Assembly: GCF_001590685.1 (NCBI RefSeq)
Contig: NZ_CP014616.1
Coordinates: forward strand, 1,487,001 to 1,551,000
Reading direction: 5' to 3'
DNA: 64,000 nucleotides
Source of the DNA: Sporosarcina psychrophila
GTDB lineage: Bacteria > Bacillota > Bacilli > Bacillales_A > Planococcaceae
The translations under genes were made by a program, and so were the position numbers. Shown piece by piece: positions 1-9,410 of this stretch. The notes beneath the pieces were generated by a model that saw only the letters and a program-made list of their open reading frames with translations, was not told the origin of the DNA and ran no database searches. Position 1 is the stretch's first letter; every line of letters begins with the position of its first letter.

Positions 1-1
1 C

Positions 2-784
2 ACTCTAGCTATCAATAAAAAAAGAGCTTACGAGTTACTTGGCAAAATTCCGGAAATAATTGCGAACAGCTTTCACATTTTACAGGAAGAGGAACAAATC
101 CTTCCGTTGAAAGAATTGTCATACAGTGCTAATTTCCTTTATATGATTACGGGGAGGAAACCGACAGAGTTGGAAGAATCTATTTTTGACCAGTCGCTAC
201 TACTTTATAGCGAGCACGAAATGCCAAATTCCACCTTCACCGCAAGGGTAATTGCCTCGACGTTTTCGGATTTATATGGTGCATTGACTGGAGCGGTTGC
301 TTCTTTAAAGGGCTATTTACATGGAGGAGCGAATGAAGCAGTCATGAATATGCTTTTAGAGGCTGGTTCTGTTGACGCATTTGAATTGTTATTAGAAAAG
401 CGTTTACGTGATAAAGAGAAAATTATGGGGTTTGGTCATCGAGTCTATATGAAAAAGATGGATCCAAGGGCCTTGGTAATGAAGGATGCTTTAAAGGAGT
501 TATGTGCGCTAAAGGGTGACGATCTCCTTTACCGAATGTGTGAGGCGGGAGAAACCATAATGGAGAGAGAGAAAGGACTTTATCCAAATCTAGATTATTA
601 CGCGGCACCGGTATATTGGATGCTGGGCATTCCAATCCCATTATACACACCAATCTTTTTTGGTTCGAGAACAGTAGGATTGTGTGCGCATGTTATTGAA
701 CAACATGAAAATAATCGTTTATACCGTCCAAGGGTTCATTATATAGGCGAACGACACAGCATTCATTCAACTGGGGAGTTGTAA
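2..784 (+). CDS. prpC: 2-methylcitrate synthase / citrate synthase family (5' partial)
   Basis: The frame is open from the window edge, so the N-terminus is missing; about 260 C-terminal residues are present. The family condenses oxaloacetate with propionyl-CoA (or acetyl-CoA). The citrate synthase catalytic landmarks are visible: the His of LHGGANEA, the His of GFGHRVY, and the Asp of YPNLDYY, followed by the CoA/citrate-site Arg in FFGSRTVG. Assignment to methylcitrate synthase rather than the TCA enzyme rests on context: prpD/mmgE and prpB follow in the same direction. The gap to the next gene is 82 bp with no obvious terminator, so one operon is likely. A citrate synthase with dual specificity (MmgD-like) is equally possible. 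Confidence 0.9.
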   Translation, partial: TLAINKKRAYELLGKIPEIIANSFHILQEEEQILPLKELSYSANFLYMITGRKPTELEESIFDQSLLLYSEHEMPNSTFTARVIASTFSDLYGALTGAVASLKGYLHGGANEAVMNMLLEAGSVDAFELLLEKRLRDKEKIMGFGHRVYMKKMDPRALVMKDALKELCALKGDDLLYRMCEAGETIMEREKGLYPNLDYYAAPVYWMLGIPIPLYTPIFFGSRTVGLCAHVIEQHENNRLYRPRVHYIGERHSIHSTGEL

Positions 785-866
785 CTGGCCGTTCACGACA
801 ACAGCGATACACTAGGCATCACTTAGTACTATTCTAAACAAATTGAAAGCGGAAAGGAAGAGTTAG

Positions 867-2303
867 ATGTTGAAATTGAAAGAACAAATGACAATGGATA
901 CACTGATAGAGGAAATTACGGACTATGTTTTAAATAAAGAAATTACAAGCGAGGAAGCATATAAGACAGCACATAATGTGTTAATAGATACAATCGGGTG
1001 TGGAATATTGGCATTAAGCTATCCGGAGTGTACGAAATTACTAGGACCTGTAGTACCGGGTACTATTGTTCCAAATGGCAGTCGTGTACCTGGTACATCG
1101 TATGTACTGGACCCGGTCCAAGGCGCATTTAATATTGGCTGCATGATACGATGGCTCGATTATAATGACACATGGTTAGCTGCTGAATGGGGTCATCCGT
1201 CCGATAATTTAGGTGGCATTTTAGCTACAGCGGATTATCTAAGCCGTTTACGTCTCTCGGAAGGAAAAAAACCACTTGTTGTACGTGATGTATTGGAAAT
1301 GATGATTAAAGCACATGAAATTCAAGGCGTACTGGCATTAGATAATAGTTTGAACCGTGTTGGACTTGACCATGTTCATTTCGTCAAAATTGCTACAACT
1401 GCGGTCGTCACCAAAATGCTTGGCGGGGGACGTACAGAAATAAATAATGCGTTGACAAATGCCTGGATTGATGGCGCAAGCCTTAGAACGTATCGTCATG
1501 CACCTAATACCGGTTCACGAAAATCGTGGGCAGCAGGAGATGCAACGAGTAGGGGTGTACGACTGGCGATGATGGCAATGACAGGCGAAATGGGTTACCC
1601 GACAGCGCTATCCGCTCCGGAGTGGGGATTCCAAGATGTTTTATACAATCAAAAGGAATTAACACTGGCACGTCCTTTAGACTCTTATGTGATGGAGAAT
1701 ATACTGTTTAAAGTATCGTATCCAGCCGAGTTCCATGCGCAAACAGCGGCGGAATGTGCCATTATCCTGCATCAGGAGATAAAGGAGCGACTTGATGATA
1801 TTGAAAAAATTACAATCACGACACATGAATCTGCTATTCGGATTATCGATAAAGTAGGTCCGCTTAACAACCCCGCTGACCGTGACCATTGCATCCAATA
1901 CATTACGGCACTTGGTTTACTATATGGCGATGTTGTTGCAGATCATTATGAAGATGACGTGGCAAATGACTCACGAATCGATCAATTAAGAAATAAAATG
2001 ATTGTCGTAGAGGACGAGCAGTATAGTAAAGATTATCTCGATCCGAGCAAGCGCTCGATCGCCAATGCTGTTCAAGTTACATTTAAAGACGGTTCCACAA
2101 CAGAGAAAGTTGTAAGTGAGTATCCGCTTGGTCATCGCTTTAGAAGAGAGGAAGCTATTCCTCAAATACGCGAGAAATTTTCGGCTACATTGATGACTCA
2201 TTACCCTGAAAAGAAGCGAACAGAAATAGAAGTGGCGTGCGAAAGCCAAAGTAAGTTAGAACAGATGAACGTCAAAGAATTTGTCGACTTATTTTTGCTT
2301 TAA
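867..2303 (+). CDS. prpD: 2-methylcitrate dehydratase (MmgE/PrpD family)
   Basis: A 478-residue protein of the MmgE/PrpD family, which dehydrates 2-methylcitrate to 2-methylaconitate in propionate breakdown. Length fits the family (about 470-485 aa). Typical segments are visible: an N-terminal helical domain with [13 protein letters not shown] and [11 protein letters not shown], and a C-terminal half with [14 protein letters not shown] and [11 protein letters not shown]. The ATG at 867 follows a GGAAAGGAAGAG stretch; a second in-frame ATG lies 7 codons on. It sits between prpC and prpB, 12 bp upstream of prpB, so co-transcription is very likely. Cytoplasmic. Confidence 0.93.
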   Translation: MLKLKEQMTMDTLIEEITDYVLNKEITSEEAYKTAHNVLIDTIGCGILALSYPECTKLLGPVVPGTIVPNGSRVPGTSYVLDPVQGAFNIGCMIRWLDYNDTWLAAEWGHPSDNLGGILATADYLSRLRLSEGKKPLVVRDVLEMMIKAHEIQGVLALDNSLNRVGLDHVHFVKIATTAVVTKMLGGGRTEINNALTNAWIDGASLRTYRHAPNTGSRKSWAAGDATSRGVRLAMMAMTGEMGYPTALSAPEWGFQDVLYNQKELTLARPLDSYVMENILFKVSYPAEFHAQTAAECAIILHQEIKERLDDIEKITITTHESAIRIIDKVGPLNNPADRDHCIQYITALGLLYGDVVADHYEDDVANDSRIDQLRNKMIVVEDEQYSKDYLDPSKRSIANAVQVTFKDGSTTEKVVSEYPLGHRFRREEAIPQIREKFSATLMTHYPEKKRTEIEVACESQSKLEQMNVKEFVDLFLL

Positions 2304-2315
2304 GAGAGGAGGGAA

Positions 2316-3230
2316 ATGACAATGGCGTGGATTGTTGATCAACAATCATCACAAGAGACATTAGCTAAGAAATTCCATTCAATCATGCATGCATCAGGAA
2401 TCGTTCAAATCCCTGGTGCGCATGATGCGATGGCAGGGCTTATTGCACGAGATGCCGGATTTTCTGCACTCTATTTATCGGGGGCCGCCTATACGGCTAG
2501 TCGTGGTTTACCAGACTTAGGGATTGTGACGTCAACTGAAGTTGCGGAGCGAGCAAGGGATATAGTGCGTGCTACCGATTTACCGCTGCTTGTTGATATA
2601 GATACAGGTTTTGGTGGTGTATTGAATGTAGCAAGGACAGCCCGTGAAATGGTAGAAGCGAATGTCGCAGCAGTACAATTAGAGGACCAACAGTTACCTA
2701 AGAAATGTGGCCATTTGAATGGAAAGAACTTGGTTTCTACTGAAGAAATGGTGCAGAAAATAGTAGTGTTGAAACAGGTTGCACCAACACTTCTTATTGT
2801 TGCGAGAACAGATGCGCGCGCAGTGGAAGGTTTAGAGCAAGCGATTGATAGAGCGAAGGCATATGTGGAAGCGGGTGCGGATGCTATTTTCCCGGAAGCT
2901 CTTCAATCAGAAGAGGAATTCAGACTGTTTGCCAAAGAGATTTCGGTTCCTTTGCTTGCAAACATGACTGAGTTTGGAAAAACACCCTATTATAGCGCCG
3001 ATGAATTTGCTGAAATGGGTTTCCAAATGGTAATTTACCCAGTCACATCATTAAGAGTTGCTGCCAAAGCCTATGAACGTGTTTTTGAGAAAATCATCAA
3101 TGAGGGCTCACAAGAACAAGCACTTTCTGATATGCAAACGAGAAGTGAATTATACGTTACTATTTCTTATGATGAATTTGAAGCATTGGACGAGTCAATA
3201 GCGAAGACCGTATTAACAAAAGAGCAGTAA
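2316..3230 (+). CDS. prpB: methylisocitrate lyase (PrpB/YqiQ)
   Basis: A 304-residue member of the isocitrate lyase/PEP mutase superfamily. It cleaves 2-methylisocitrate to pyruvate plus succinate, the last step of the methylcitrate cycle. The metal-binding DIDTGFG motif is at residues 94-100 and the active-site loop KKCGHL at 129-134, with the catalytic Cys at 131. The start ATG is preceded by AGAGAGGAGGG with good spacing, 12 bp after prpD. It ends the operon: a 16-bp stem with a T tract follows within 75 bp. An aconitase for methylaconitate hydration is not in the window and is presumably elsewhere. Confidence 0.95.
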   Translation: MTMAWIVDQQSSQETLAKKFHSIMHASGIVQIPGAHDAMAGLIARDAGFSALYLSGAAYTASRGLPDLGIVTSTEVAERARDIVRATDLPLLVDIDTGFGGVLNVARTAREMVEANVAAVQLEDQQLPKKCGHLNGKNLVSTEEMVQKIVVLKQVAPTLLIVARTDARAVEGLEQAIDRAKAYVEAGADAIFPEALQSEEEFRLFAKEISVPLLANMTEFGKTPYYSADEFAEMGFQMVIYPVTSLRVAAKAYERVFEKIINEGSQEQALSDMQTRSELYVTISYDEFEALDESIAKTVLTKEQ

Positions 3231-3241
3231 TACTGAATAGC

Positions 3242-3304
3242 GGCGATGATTCGTTCTTTAAGGCATGGAGGTAAGACCTGCTGGAGAATGGATCATCGCC
3301 TTTT
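3242..3304 (+). terminator. rho-independent terminator after prpB
   Basis: A 16-bp stem (3242-3257 with 3285-3300, two G-U pairs) with a long loop of 27 nt, followed by TTTT. It separates the prp genes from the downstream regulator gene. Confidence 0.75.
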
Positions 3305-3332
3305 CACATTATCAAAAGGTGGATGATGAGAA

Positions 3333-5105
3333 ATGGTAAAAGAAGATTATTATAGGGTTAAAGAATGGATGAGCGAATATCCGCAAGTGTTGACAAAGGA
3401 CCTTGAAATCGGAGAAACATTACGTTTGCTCTCCGAAGGACATTGTTCGGAACTGCCAGTTGTGGATCATGAACGACTAATCGGAGTCGTCACAATAGGG
3501 GATTGCCTTGCTACTATTAAGAGTGGAATAGGTTGGAATGAACCGATTAACTCTATTATTAGTGCAGTCTTCCAATCGGTGAATGAAGATTTCTCCGTGA
3601 AGCAATTGGATGGATGTCCAACCTATGTCGTATGTGAGAAGACAGGCATGCTCCAAGGAGTAATCACACAAATAGAACTGCTGAAGATTAATCAAGCCCT
3701 TTTTCAACGACTTGAAAAATCAAAGGAGACAATCGAGTGGTATACACTATGTTTTGATACGGCTTATGAAGGATTGACGATTGTAGATGAAGCGGGTGTG
3801 ATTCAATTGTTTAATGAAAACTATAGCCGCTATGTTGGCGTGACTAAGGAGGAGGCTATTGGCCTTCCAGTAGAAAATGTTATTGAGAATACAAGGATAC
3901 CAATTGTCCTTAGAACGGGTATCCCTGAGCGTAATCAAATCCATTGGCTGCAGGGGCAAAAAATGGTTGTTCACCGAATGCCGATTTGGAAAAATGGTCG
4001 TATTATTGGGGCCGTCGGTATGCTTATTTATGAAGGCGTTTCTGAAGTCCAGCAAATTATCACTCAAATAGATTTGTTAGAGCAACGAAAAGGGAGTGAA
4101 ACGTCGATTGAGGTGAGCAAAGTTGCTGCACAGAAACGGTTCACTTTTGAAGATATTCTCGGAGAGAGTCCCGCCATATCTAATACAAAGAAGCTTGCAA
4201 GAAAGGCAGCACAGTCTAAGGCTCCCGTTTTGATCACTGGGGAAAGTGGTGTTGGAAAAGAGCAATTTGCAAGGGCGATACATGATACGGGTAAGATGAG
4301 CAGTGGACGTTTTATCAGTGTTAATTGTGCAGCAATTCCCGAGAACTTAATCGAATCAGAGTTATTTGGCTATATGGAAGGTGCGTTTACAGGTGCGAAA
4401 AAAGGAGGGAAACCCGGAAAATTTGAGCTTGCTCACATGGGAACAATTTTCTTGGATGAAATTGGTGACATGCCCCTTGCGACACAGGTGAAAATTCTTA
4501 GGGTGATTCAGGAAAAAGAGGTGGAACGGATTGGTGGAACTGAACCGATTCAGGTCCAGTTCCGGATTATTACAGCTACAAATAAAAATCTTGAAAAAAT
4601 GGTGAGGGAAGGCGAGTTTAGAGAAGATTTATATTATCGGCTTCACGTGATCCCCTTGAATATTCCTCCACTTAGGGAGCGGAAAAGCGATATCCCACTG
4701 ATTATTTCCGCACAGCTACCCACTCTTTGTCAAATGTACGATAGTGAGGGGAAAACGATTGATAAGGAAGTCATGCAACTATTCTTTCGATATCATTGGC
4801 CAGGGAATGTACGCGAGTTAATTAATGTATTGGAAAGATTATTTGCATTGACAAGCGAATCCCATATTAAAATGAGTGATTTGCCAAACGAATTTTTTCG
4901 AATAGAAAAGAAACAAGAATATATGACTATTTCCTCGTCGTTAAGCGAAAGAAATGAAGTAAGACAACTTGTGCATGAGGAAGAAGAGAAGAATATCATT
5001 GAAAAAGTATTAAGAGAAGTAAGCGGGAACAAGTCGGAAGCGGCTAAACGTCTCGGCATTACAAGAGCAACTCTTTATAATAAACTATCTCGTTATCAGT
5101 TATAA
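3333..5105 (+). CDS. sigma-54-dependent transcriptional activator (CBS-PAS-AAA+-Fis HTH)
   Basis: A 590-residue enhancer-binding protein. Residues about 1-125 form a tandem CBS pair (ligand sensing), 130-235 a PAS domain, 275-500 a sigma-54 AAA+ ATPase, and the last 35 residues a Fis-type helix-turn-helix (NKSEAAKRLGITRATLYNKL). Walker A is GESGVGKE near 302, the sigma-54 contact loop GAFTGA near 349, and Walker B LDEIGD just after. The architecture is like B. subtilis BkdR, the activator of branched-chain keto-acid catabolism. Sequence 98 bp after its stop matches a -24/-12 promoter upstream of the acyl-CoA dehydrogenase operon, so it probably activates that operon and possibly the prp genes. 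The ligand is unknown. Confidence 0.93.
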   Translation: MVKEDYYRVKEWMSEYPQVLTKDLEIGETLRLLSEGHCSELPVVDHERLIGVVTIGDCLATIKSGIGWNEPINSIISAVFQSVNEDFSVKQLDGCPTYVVCEKTGMLQGVITQIELLKINQALFQRLEKSKETIEWYTLCFDTAYEGLTIVDEAGVIQLFNENYSRYVGVTKEEAIGLPVENVIENTRIPIVLRTGIPERNQIHWLQGQKMVVHRMPIWKNGRIIGAVGMLIYEGVSEVQQIITQIDLLEQRKGSETSIEVSKVAAQKRFTFEDILGESPAISNTKKLARKAAQSKAPVLITGESGVGKEQFARAIHDTGKMSSGRFISVNCAAIPENLIESELFGYMEGAFTGAKKGGKPGKFELAHMGTIFLDEIGDMPLATQVKILRVIQEKEVERIGGTEPIQVQFRIITATNKNLEKMVREGEFREDLYYRLHVIPLNIPPLRERKSDIPLIISAQLPTLCQMYDSEGKTIDKEVMQLFFRYHWPGNVRELINVLERLFALTSESHIKMSDLPNEFFRIEKKQEYMTISSSLSERNEVRQLVHEEEEKNIIEKVLREVSGNKSEAAKRLGITRATLYNKLSRYQL

Positions 5106-5123
5106 ATGCATACTGCTAAATAG

Positions 5124-5163
5124 AAGCGTCAATTTGTCTAGTCACTTAGACAGTTGGCGCTTT
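5124..5163 (+). terminator. hairpin terminator after the sigma-54 activator
   Basis: An inverted repeat AAGCGTCAA..TGTCTA / TAGACAGTTGGCGCTT with a 5-nt loop, then TTT. Because it lies about 45-80 bp upstream of the sigma-54 promoter, it might alternatively serve as an activator-binding palindrome. Confidence 0.6.
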
Positions 5164-5202
5164 CCATAGCTTAGAAACATCTGTGTTCCGTCCGAGATTT
5201 TA

Positions 5203-5220
5203 TTGGCATGCAACTTGCAA
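5203..5220 (+). promoter_or_regulatory. sigma-54 (-24/-12) promoter
   Basis: TTGGCAT-GCAAC-TTGCAA matches the sigma-54 consensus TGGCAC-N5-TTGCW with one deviation (T for C in the -24 element) and exact GG/GC spacing. It lies 30 bp upstream of the acyl-CoA dehydrogenase start and directly downstream of a sigma-54 activator gene. This is a reading of the sequence; no transcription start was measured. Confidence 0.8.
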
Positions 5221-5249
5221 TATATAACATTGAATGGAGGGAATGAGAA

Positions 5250-6977
5250 ATGGAGCAGATACAACACTTAATCTCAGATACTAATTTAACAAATAGTAGT
5301 ATGACTTATTCCTATTTTACACCCGAAGATTTTACAGACGACTATGAAATGATTGCTAAAACAACCAAACAATTTCTGAAACTGGACGTGAAGCCTCAAC
5401 TTGAAAAAGGTTTGTCGATAGAAAATCAAGATGTTCGTGTACTTTTTGAAAAAGCTGGGGATATTGGTCTTCTTGGTATTGAAGTCCCGGAAGCCTATGG
5501 TGGTTTTGAGTTAGGGAAAATGGTTGCAGGTCTCGTTGCAGAGATAATGGGTGCGGCCGGCTCATTTAGCGTTTCGTTTAATATTCATGTTGGTGTTGGT
5601 ACATTGCCATATGTCTATTTTGGTACAGCAGCCCAAAAGGAAAAGTACTTACCGAAATTGACAAGTGGGGAATGGATTGGTGCTTACGCCTTGACAGAGT
5701 CGAATGCAGGGTCGGATGCTTTGAATTCGAAAACAACTGCCGTCTTGAACAAAGGAGGGACGGATTGGATATTGAATGGTGAAAAGCAATGGATAACGAA
5801 TGCCCATCTCGCTGATTGTTACGTAGTGTTTGGAAAAATAGCCGAAGGTATGACTGCATTTATCGTAGAGCGAACATTTGAAGGAGTGTCAGTTGGACCT
5901 GAGGAAAAAAAGATGGGGATTAACGGTTCTTCTACTGCTACTCTTATTTTGGAAGACGTCAAAATACCTGTTGGAAACGTCCTGGGGGAAATTGGGAAAG
6001 GGCATCATATTGCTTTGAATATTTTAAATATGGCTCGTTTGAAACTTGCATTTGCCAATATCGGAACGGCAAAGCATGCATTACATCTATCAGTAGCTTA
6101 TGCGAAAGAGCGAAAGCAATTCAGCAAAGCATTGATTGGCTTCACGATGATCCAAGAAAAGGTAGCCAATATGGCAGTACGAATCTTCGGTGCAGAAAGT
6201 GCGGCATACCGAACAGCGGGGGAAATGGATGAAGCGCTTCAATCTGTTGATTCGGAAGAGGAGTTAGTAAGAATTGTCGCTGACTTCATGATTGATTGTG
6301 CAATAAATAAAGTGAATAGTTCAGAAGCCCTTGATTATATTGTTGACGAGGCAGTGCAAATCCACGGGGGATATGGTTATATGCAGGAATATGAAGTAGA
6401 AAATTTATATCGCGATGCACGAATCAATCGGATTTTCGAAGGGACGAATGAAATTAATCGTCTTGCAATTGCTAAAGGTGTACTGAAAAAAATCGAAAAG
6501 GGGCAACTATGGTCTGCAAAAAACGAAGTGGACAATCGGACGCATGCTTTGACGCGGCATTACGGCTACTTAGTAAAGGCAAAACAACTTATCGGAATTG
6601 TCGTGAAAGCGCTTGCTGGACCTTTAGGGAAATCAATTGAAGAGGAACAAGAGTATTTAGGATTACTAGCCAGTATGAATGAAAGGCTATTCATCATGGA
6701 ATCTGCTTTGCTAAGGACTGAGAAGGCACTAATTAAAAATGGGGAATCCGAGGAAAAAAGGAAGATGCTAATGTCCGATGTCATTTGTGAAGAGGGGTAT
6801 CGAAGTATTCAAACAGCAGCTATTTCGTTTGTATCAAGTGCTCTACCCGATGAGGAAAGTCGTGGGCTTATGCTGATGGAAATTCAAGCAATCTCAGCTC
6901 CGCTTTACAGTAATATGTTTATCAAGAAGAGAGAAATTGTTCAAGGAATAATAGAAAGCGCTCGATATAACGTCTAA
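5250..6977 (+). CDS. acyl-CoA dehydrogenase (long form, C-terminal extension)
   Basis: A 575-residue FAD flavoenzyme that would oxidise an acyl-CoA to the 2-enoyl-CoA. Family signatures are present: YALTESNAGSDA in the middle domain and YRDARINRIFEGTNEI, whose Glu in the FEGT segment is the usual catalytic base. About 170 residues follow that motif, as in the FadE/YusJ-type long dehydrogenases (about 590 aa) rather than the 380-residue isobutyryl-CoA dehydrogenases. It is first in an operon with 3-hydroxyisobutyrate and methylmalonate-semialdehyde dehydrogenases, so isobutyryl-CoA is the likely substrate, but sequence alone does not decide this. Start: ATG after GGAGGGAATGAGAA. Transcription is probably from the sigma-54 promoter at 5203. 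Confidence 0.92.
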   Translation: MEQIQHLISDTNLTNSSMTYSYFTPEDFTDDYEMIAKTTKQFLKLDVKPQLEKGLSIENQDVRVLFEKAGDIGLLGIEVPEAYGGFELGKMVAGLVAEIMGAAGSFSVSFNIHVGVGTLPYVYFGTAAQKEKYLPKLTSGEWIGAYALTESNAGSDALNSKTTAVLNKGGTDWILNGEKQWITNAHLADCYVVFGKIAEGMTAFIVERTFEGVSVGPEEKKMGINGSSTATLILEDVKIPVGNVLGEIGKGHHIALNILNMARLKLAFANIGTAKHALHLSVAYAKERKQFSKALIGFTMIQEKVANMAVRIFGAESAAYRTAGEMDEALQSVDSEEELVRIVADFMIDCAINKVNSSEALDYIVDEAVQIHGGYGYMQEYEVENLYRDARINRIFEGTNEINRLAIAKGVLKKIEKGQLWSAKNEVDNRTHALTRHYGYLVKAKQLIGIVVKALAGPLGKSIEEEQEYLGLLASMNERLFIMESALLRTEKALIKNGESEEKRKMLMSDVICEEGYRSIQTAAISFVSSALPDEESRGLMLMEIQAISAPLYSNMFIKKREIVQGIIESARYNV

Positions 6978-6993
6978 AATATGGGGGGACTCG

Positions 6994-7896
6994 ATGATGA
7001 AAATTGGCATGATCGGCTTAGGGAATATGGGAATGCCCATGGCGAAAAACTTACTGGAATCTGGATTCACTGTTTATGGAAATGACCGAAGTGAATTAGC
7101 TGAAACTGTATTTCAGCAAGCGGGCGGAATAATTGGTCTTTCTGCAATACAAATGGCAGGATGTTGCGCTATTATTTTGACGAGTTTACCATCAACAGCC
7201 GCGGTGGAATCAGTTTATTTAGGAGAAGCAGGGTTGATTCACCAAAGCGATGAAAATATTCTTTTGATTGATACGAGCACTGTTTCGCCGGAAGTGAATC
7301 GCCGCATAAGCGAGGAAGCACAAGCGAAAGGAGTTGCTTATTTAGCCGCACCAGTCAGTGGGGGTGTGATAGGTGCGGAAAATCGGACATTGACATTTAT
7401 GGTTGGTGGCCGAGCGGTGGACTATGAGCGTTCATTACCAATTATTTCAGTACTAGGCGAAAATTTGTTTCATGTGAATGAGCGAATTGACAGTGGTACA
7501 ATTGCAAAATTGATAAATAATCTGCTCATCGGTTTCTATACCGCAGGGGTGAGTGAAGCGTTGGCATTAGCAAATGAAAATAACATGGACATGAACAAGC
7601 TTTTTGATATGTTAAATGTTAGCTATGGACAGAGTCGAATATATGAACGGAACTTCAAATCATTTATCGAAAATGAGGAGTATGAACCGGGATTTGCGCT
7701 GAAGTTATTACGAAAAGATATGGGATTCGCATTGCAATTGGCAGAGAGTAATCAGTTGCATCTCCCAATCAGCCAAGCCCTTTTTGCAGTTTATGAAGAA
7801 GCGGAACATGCGGGATTAGCGGAAGAGGATATGTCAGCTTTGTATAAAAGAATTGGACATCAAAAAATAGCATTTACAATAGGGGGATTGAAATAA
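6994..7896 (+). CDS. mmsB: 3-hydroxyisobutyrate dehydrogenase
   Basis: A 300-residue beta-hydroxyacid dehydrogenase that oxidises 3-hydroxyisobutyrate to methylmalonate semialdehyde with NAD. It has an N-terminal Rossmann motif (GMIGLGNMGMPMAKNL), the substrate-binding SGGVIGAENRTLTFMVGG segment near 120, and the catalytic Lys in KLINNLL near 170. It starts 17 bp after the dehydrogenase gene with GGGGGA upstream (ATG-ATG pair, either may be used), and its stop abuts the start of the next gene. Cytoplasmic, valine degradation. Confidence 0.93.
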   Translation: MMKIGMIGLGNMGMPMAKNLLESGFTVYGNDRSELAETVFQQAGGIIGLSAIQMAGCCAIILTSLPSTAAVESVYLGEAGLIHQSDENILLIDTSTVSPEVNRRISEEAQAKGVAYLAAPVSGGVIGAENRTLTFMVGGRAVDYERSLPIISVLGENLFHVNERIDSGTIAKLINNLLIGFYTAGVSEALALANENNMDMNKLFDMLNVSYGQSRIYERNFKSFIENEEYEPGFALKLLRKDMGFALQLAESNQLHLPISQALFAVYEEAEHAGLAEEDMSALYKRIGHQKIAFTIGGLK

Positions 7897-9357
7897 ATGA
7901 CTACAACAACTATAAAGCAAATGAAAAATTGGATTAACGGTGAATGGGTGGACTCATCTGGTACTGAAACGGAAACAGTTTCTAATCCAGCAACAGGTGA
8001 AACAATTGCTTATGTACCACTATCTACAAAGAAAGACGTCGATGCTGCAGTGGAAGTGGCAAAACAAGCTTTTCTATCGTGGGCCGATATACCAGTTCCG
8101 AACCGTACGCGTCTTCTGTTTACTTACTTGCAAAAGTTGGAGGAACATAAAGAGGAGTTAGCACAGATTATTACGATGGAAAGCGGAAAAACATTGACAG
8201 ATGCAAGAGGGGAAGTGCAAAGAGGGATTGAGGTAGTGGAACTTGCTACGTCAGCGCCTAGCATGATGATGGGAGAAGCTCTACCAAATATGGCTACCGG
8301 TATTGACGGATCTGTCTGGCGCTACCCGATTGGAGTTGTCGCAGGGATCACTCCATTTAATTTCCCGATGATGGTGCCCCTCTGGATGTTTCCACTCGCA
8401 ATTGCTTGCGGGAATACATTTGTCCTTAAAGCATCTGAAAGAACGCCCGTTTTAGCGGGACATCTTGTTGAATTATTTCACGAATCCGGTTTCCCGAAAG
8501 GTGTCTTAAGTTTGGTGCATGGGGGAAAAGAAGTGGTGAACGGTTTACTGGAGCACCCAGATGTCAAAGCAATTTCTTTCGTTGGATCAGAACCGGTTGC
8601 AAAACATGTGTATGAAACGGGTACGAAATACGGTAAACGTGTTCAGGCGCTTGCTGGTGCAAAGAATCATGCGGTCGTCATGGCGGACTGTCATCTCGAA
8701 AAAACAGTTCAAGGAGTTATTGGTGCAGCGTTTGGCAGTAGCGGTGAGCGTTGTATGGCTTGTTCGGTCGTTGCAGTTGTTGATGAAGTTGCAGATGATT
8801 TTATGGAGCTACTTGTTGCAAAAACGCGTGAATTATCAGTAGGAGATGGACGTTATAAAGAGAACTTTGTTGGCCCCCTTATTCGCAAATCGCATAAAGA
8901 ACGTGTGCTTAGTTATATAGAGAGTGGTATAGCTGATGGGGCTTCGCTGATTGTCGATGGTCGAGAAATAGATAGTCAACTGGCAGAAGGAAATTATCTC
9001 GGAGCGACTATTTTTGATAACGTGAACAACGAAATGAAAATTTGGCAGGAAGAACTCTTTGCTCCAGTGTTAAGCATTGTGCGTGTGAAGGATTTAGAAG
9101 AGGGAATTGCGCTGACAAATCAATCGAAGTTTGCCAATGGAGCGGTCATTTATACGGGAAGTGGTAAAAGCGCTCAAACGTTTCGTGAAAAAATTGATGC
9201 GGGTATGATTGGAGTAAATGTGAATGTACCTGCACCAATGGCATTCTTCTCTTTTGCCGGGAACAAATCTTCGTTCTACGGAGATCTCGGCACAAATGGG
9301 AAAGACGGGGTACAGTTTTATACGCGTAAAAAAGTTGTAACGGAGCGCTGGTTCTAA
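7897..9357 (+). CDS. mmsA: methylmalonate-semialdehyde dehydrogenase (CoA-acylating)
   Basis: A 486-residue aldehyde dehydrogenase superfamily protein of the MmsA/IolA type. It converts methylmalonate semialdehyde plus CoA and NAD to propionyl-CoA and CO2. It has the cofactor segment [17 protein letters not shown], typical of the MMSDH branch, and the catalytic Cys at residue 286 within [12 protein letters not shown]. Malonate-semialdehyde dehydrogenase (IolA) is the main alternative; the neighbouring 3-hydroxyisobutyrate dehydrogenase favours the valine role. Its ATG follows the previous stop codon with no gap, implying translational coupling. The propionyl-CoA product is the substrate of the adjacent prp genes. 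Confidence 0.94.
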   Translation: MTTTTIKQMKNWINGEWVDSSGTETETVSNPATGETIAYVPLSTKKDVDAAVEVAKQAFLSWADIPVPNRTRLLFTYLQKLEEHKEELAQIITMESGKTLTDARGEVQRGIEVVELATSAPSMMMGEALPNMATGIDGSVWRYPIGVVAGITPFNFPMMVPLWMFPLAIACGNTFVLKASERTPVLAGHLVELFHESGFPKGVLSLVHGGKEVVNGLLEHPDVKAISFVGSEPVAKHVYETGTKYGKRVQALAGAKNHAVVMADCHLEKTVQGVIGAAFGSSGERCMACSVVAVVDEVADDFMELLVAKTRELSVGDGRYKENFVGPLIRKSHKERVLSYIESGIADGASLIVDGREIDSQLAEGNYLGATIFDNVNNEMKIWQEELFAPVLSIVRVKDLEEGIALTNQSKFANGAVIYTGSGKSAQTFREKIDAGMIGVNVNVPAPMAFFSFAGNKSSFYGDLGTNGKDGVQFYTRKKVVTERWF

Positions 9358-9371
9358 GAAAAGAATTGAAA

Positions 9372-9404
9372 AAAGCCGAATTCCTTTTTGGGGGATTCGG
9401 CTTT
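9372..9404. terminator. bidirectional terminator between convergent operons
   Basis: AAAGCCGAAT..ATTCGGCTTT stem with A tract on the left and T tract on the right. It lies between the plus-strand mmsA and the minus-strand hydrolase gene, so it can serve both. Confidence 0.8.
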
Positions 9405-9410
9405 CTATAT

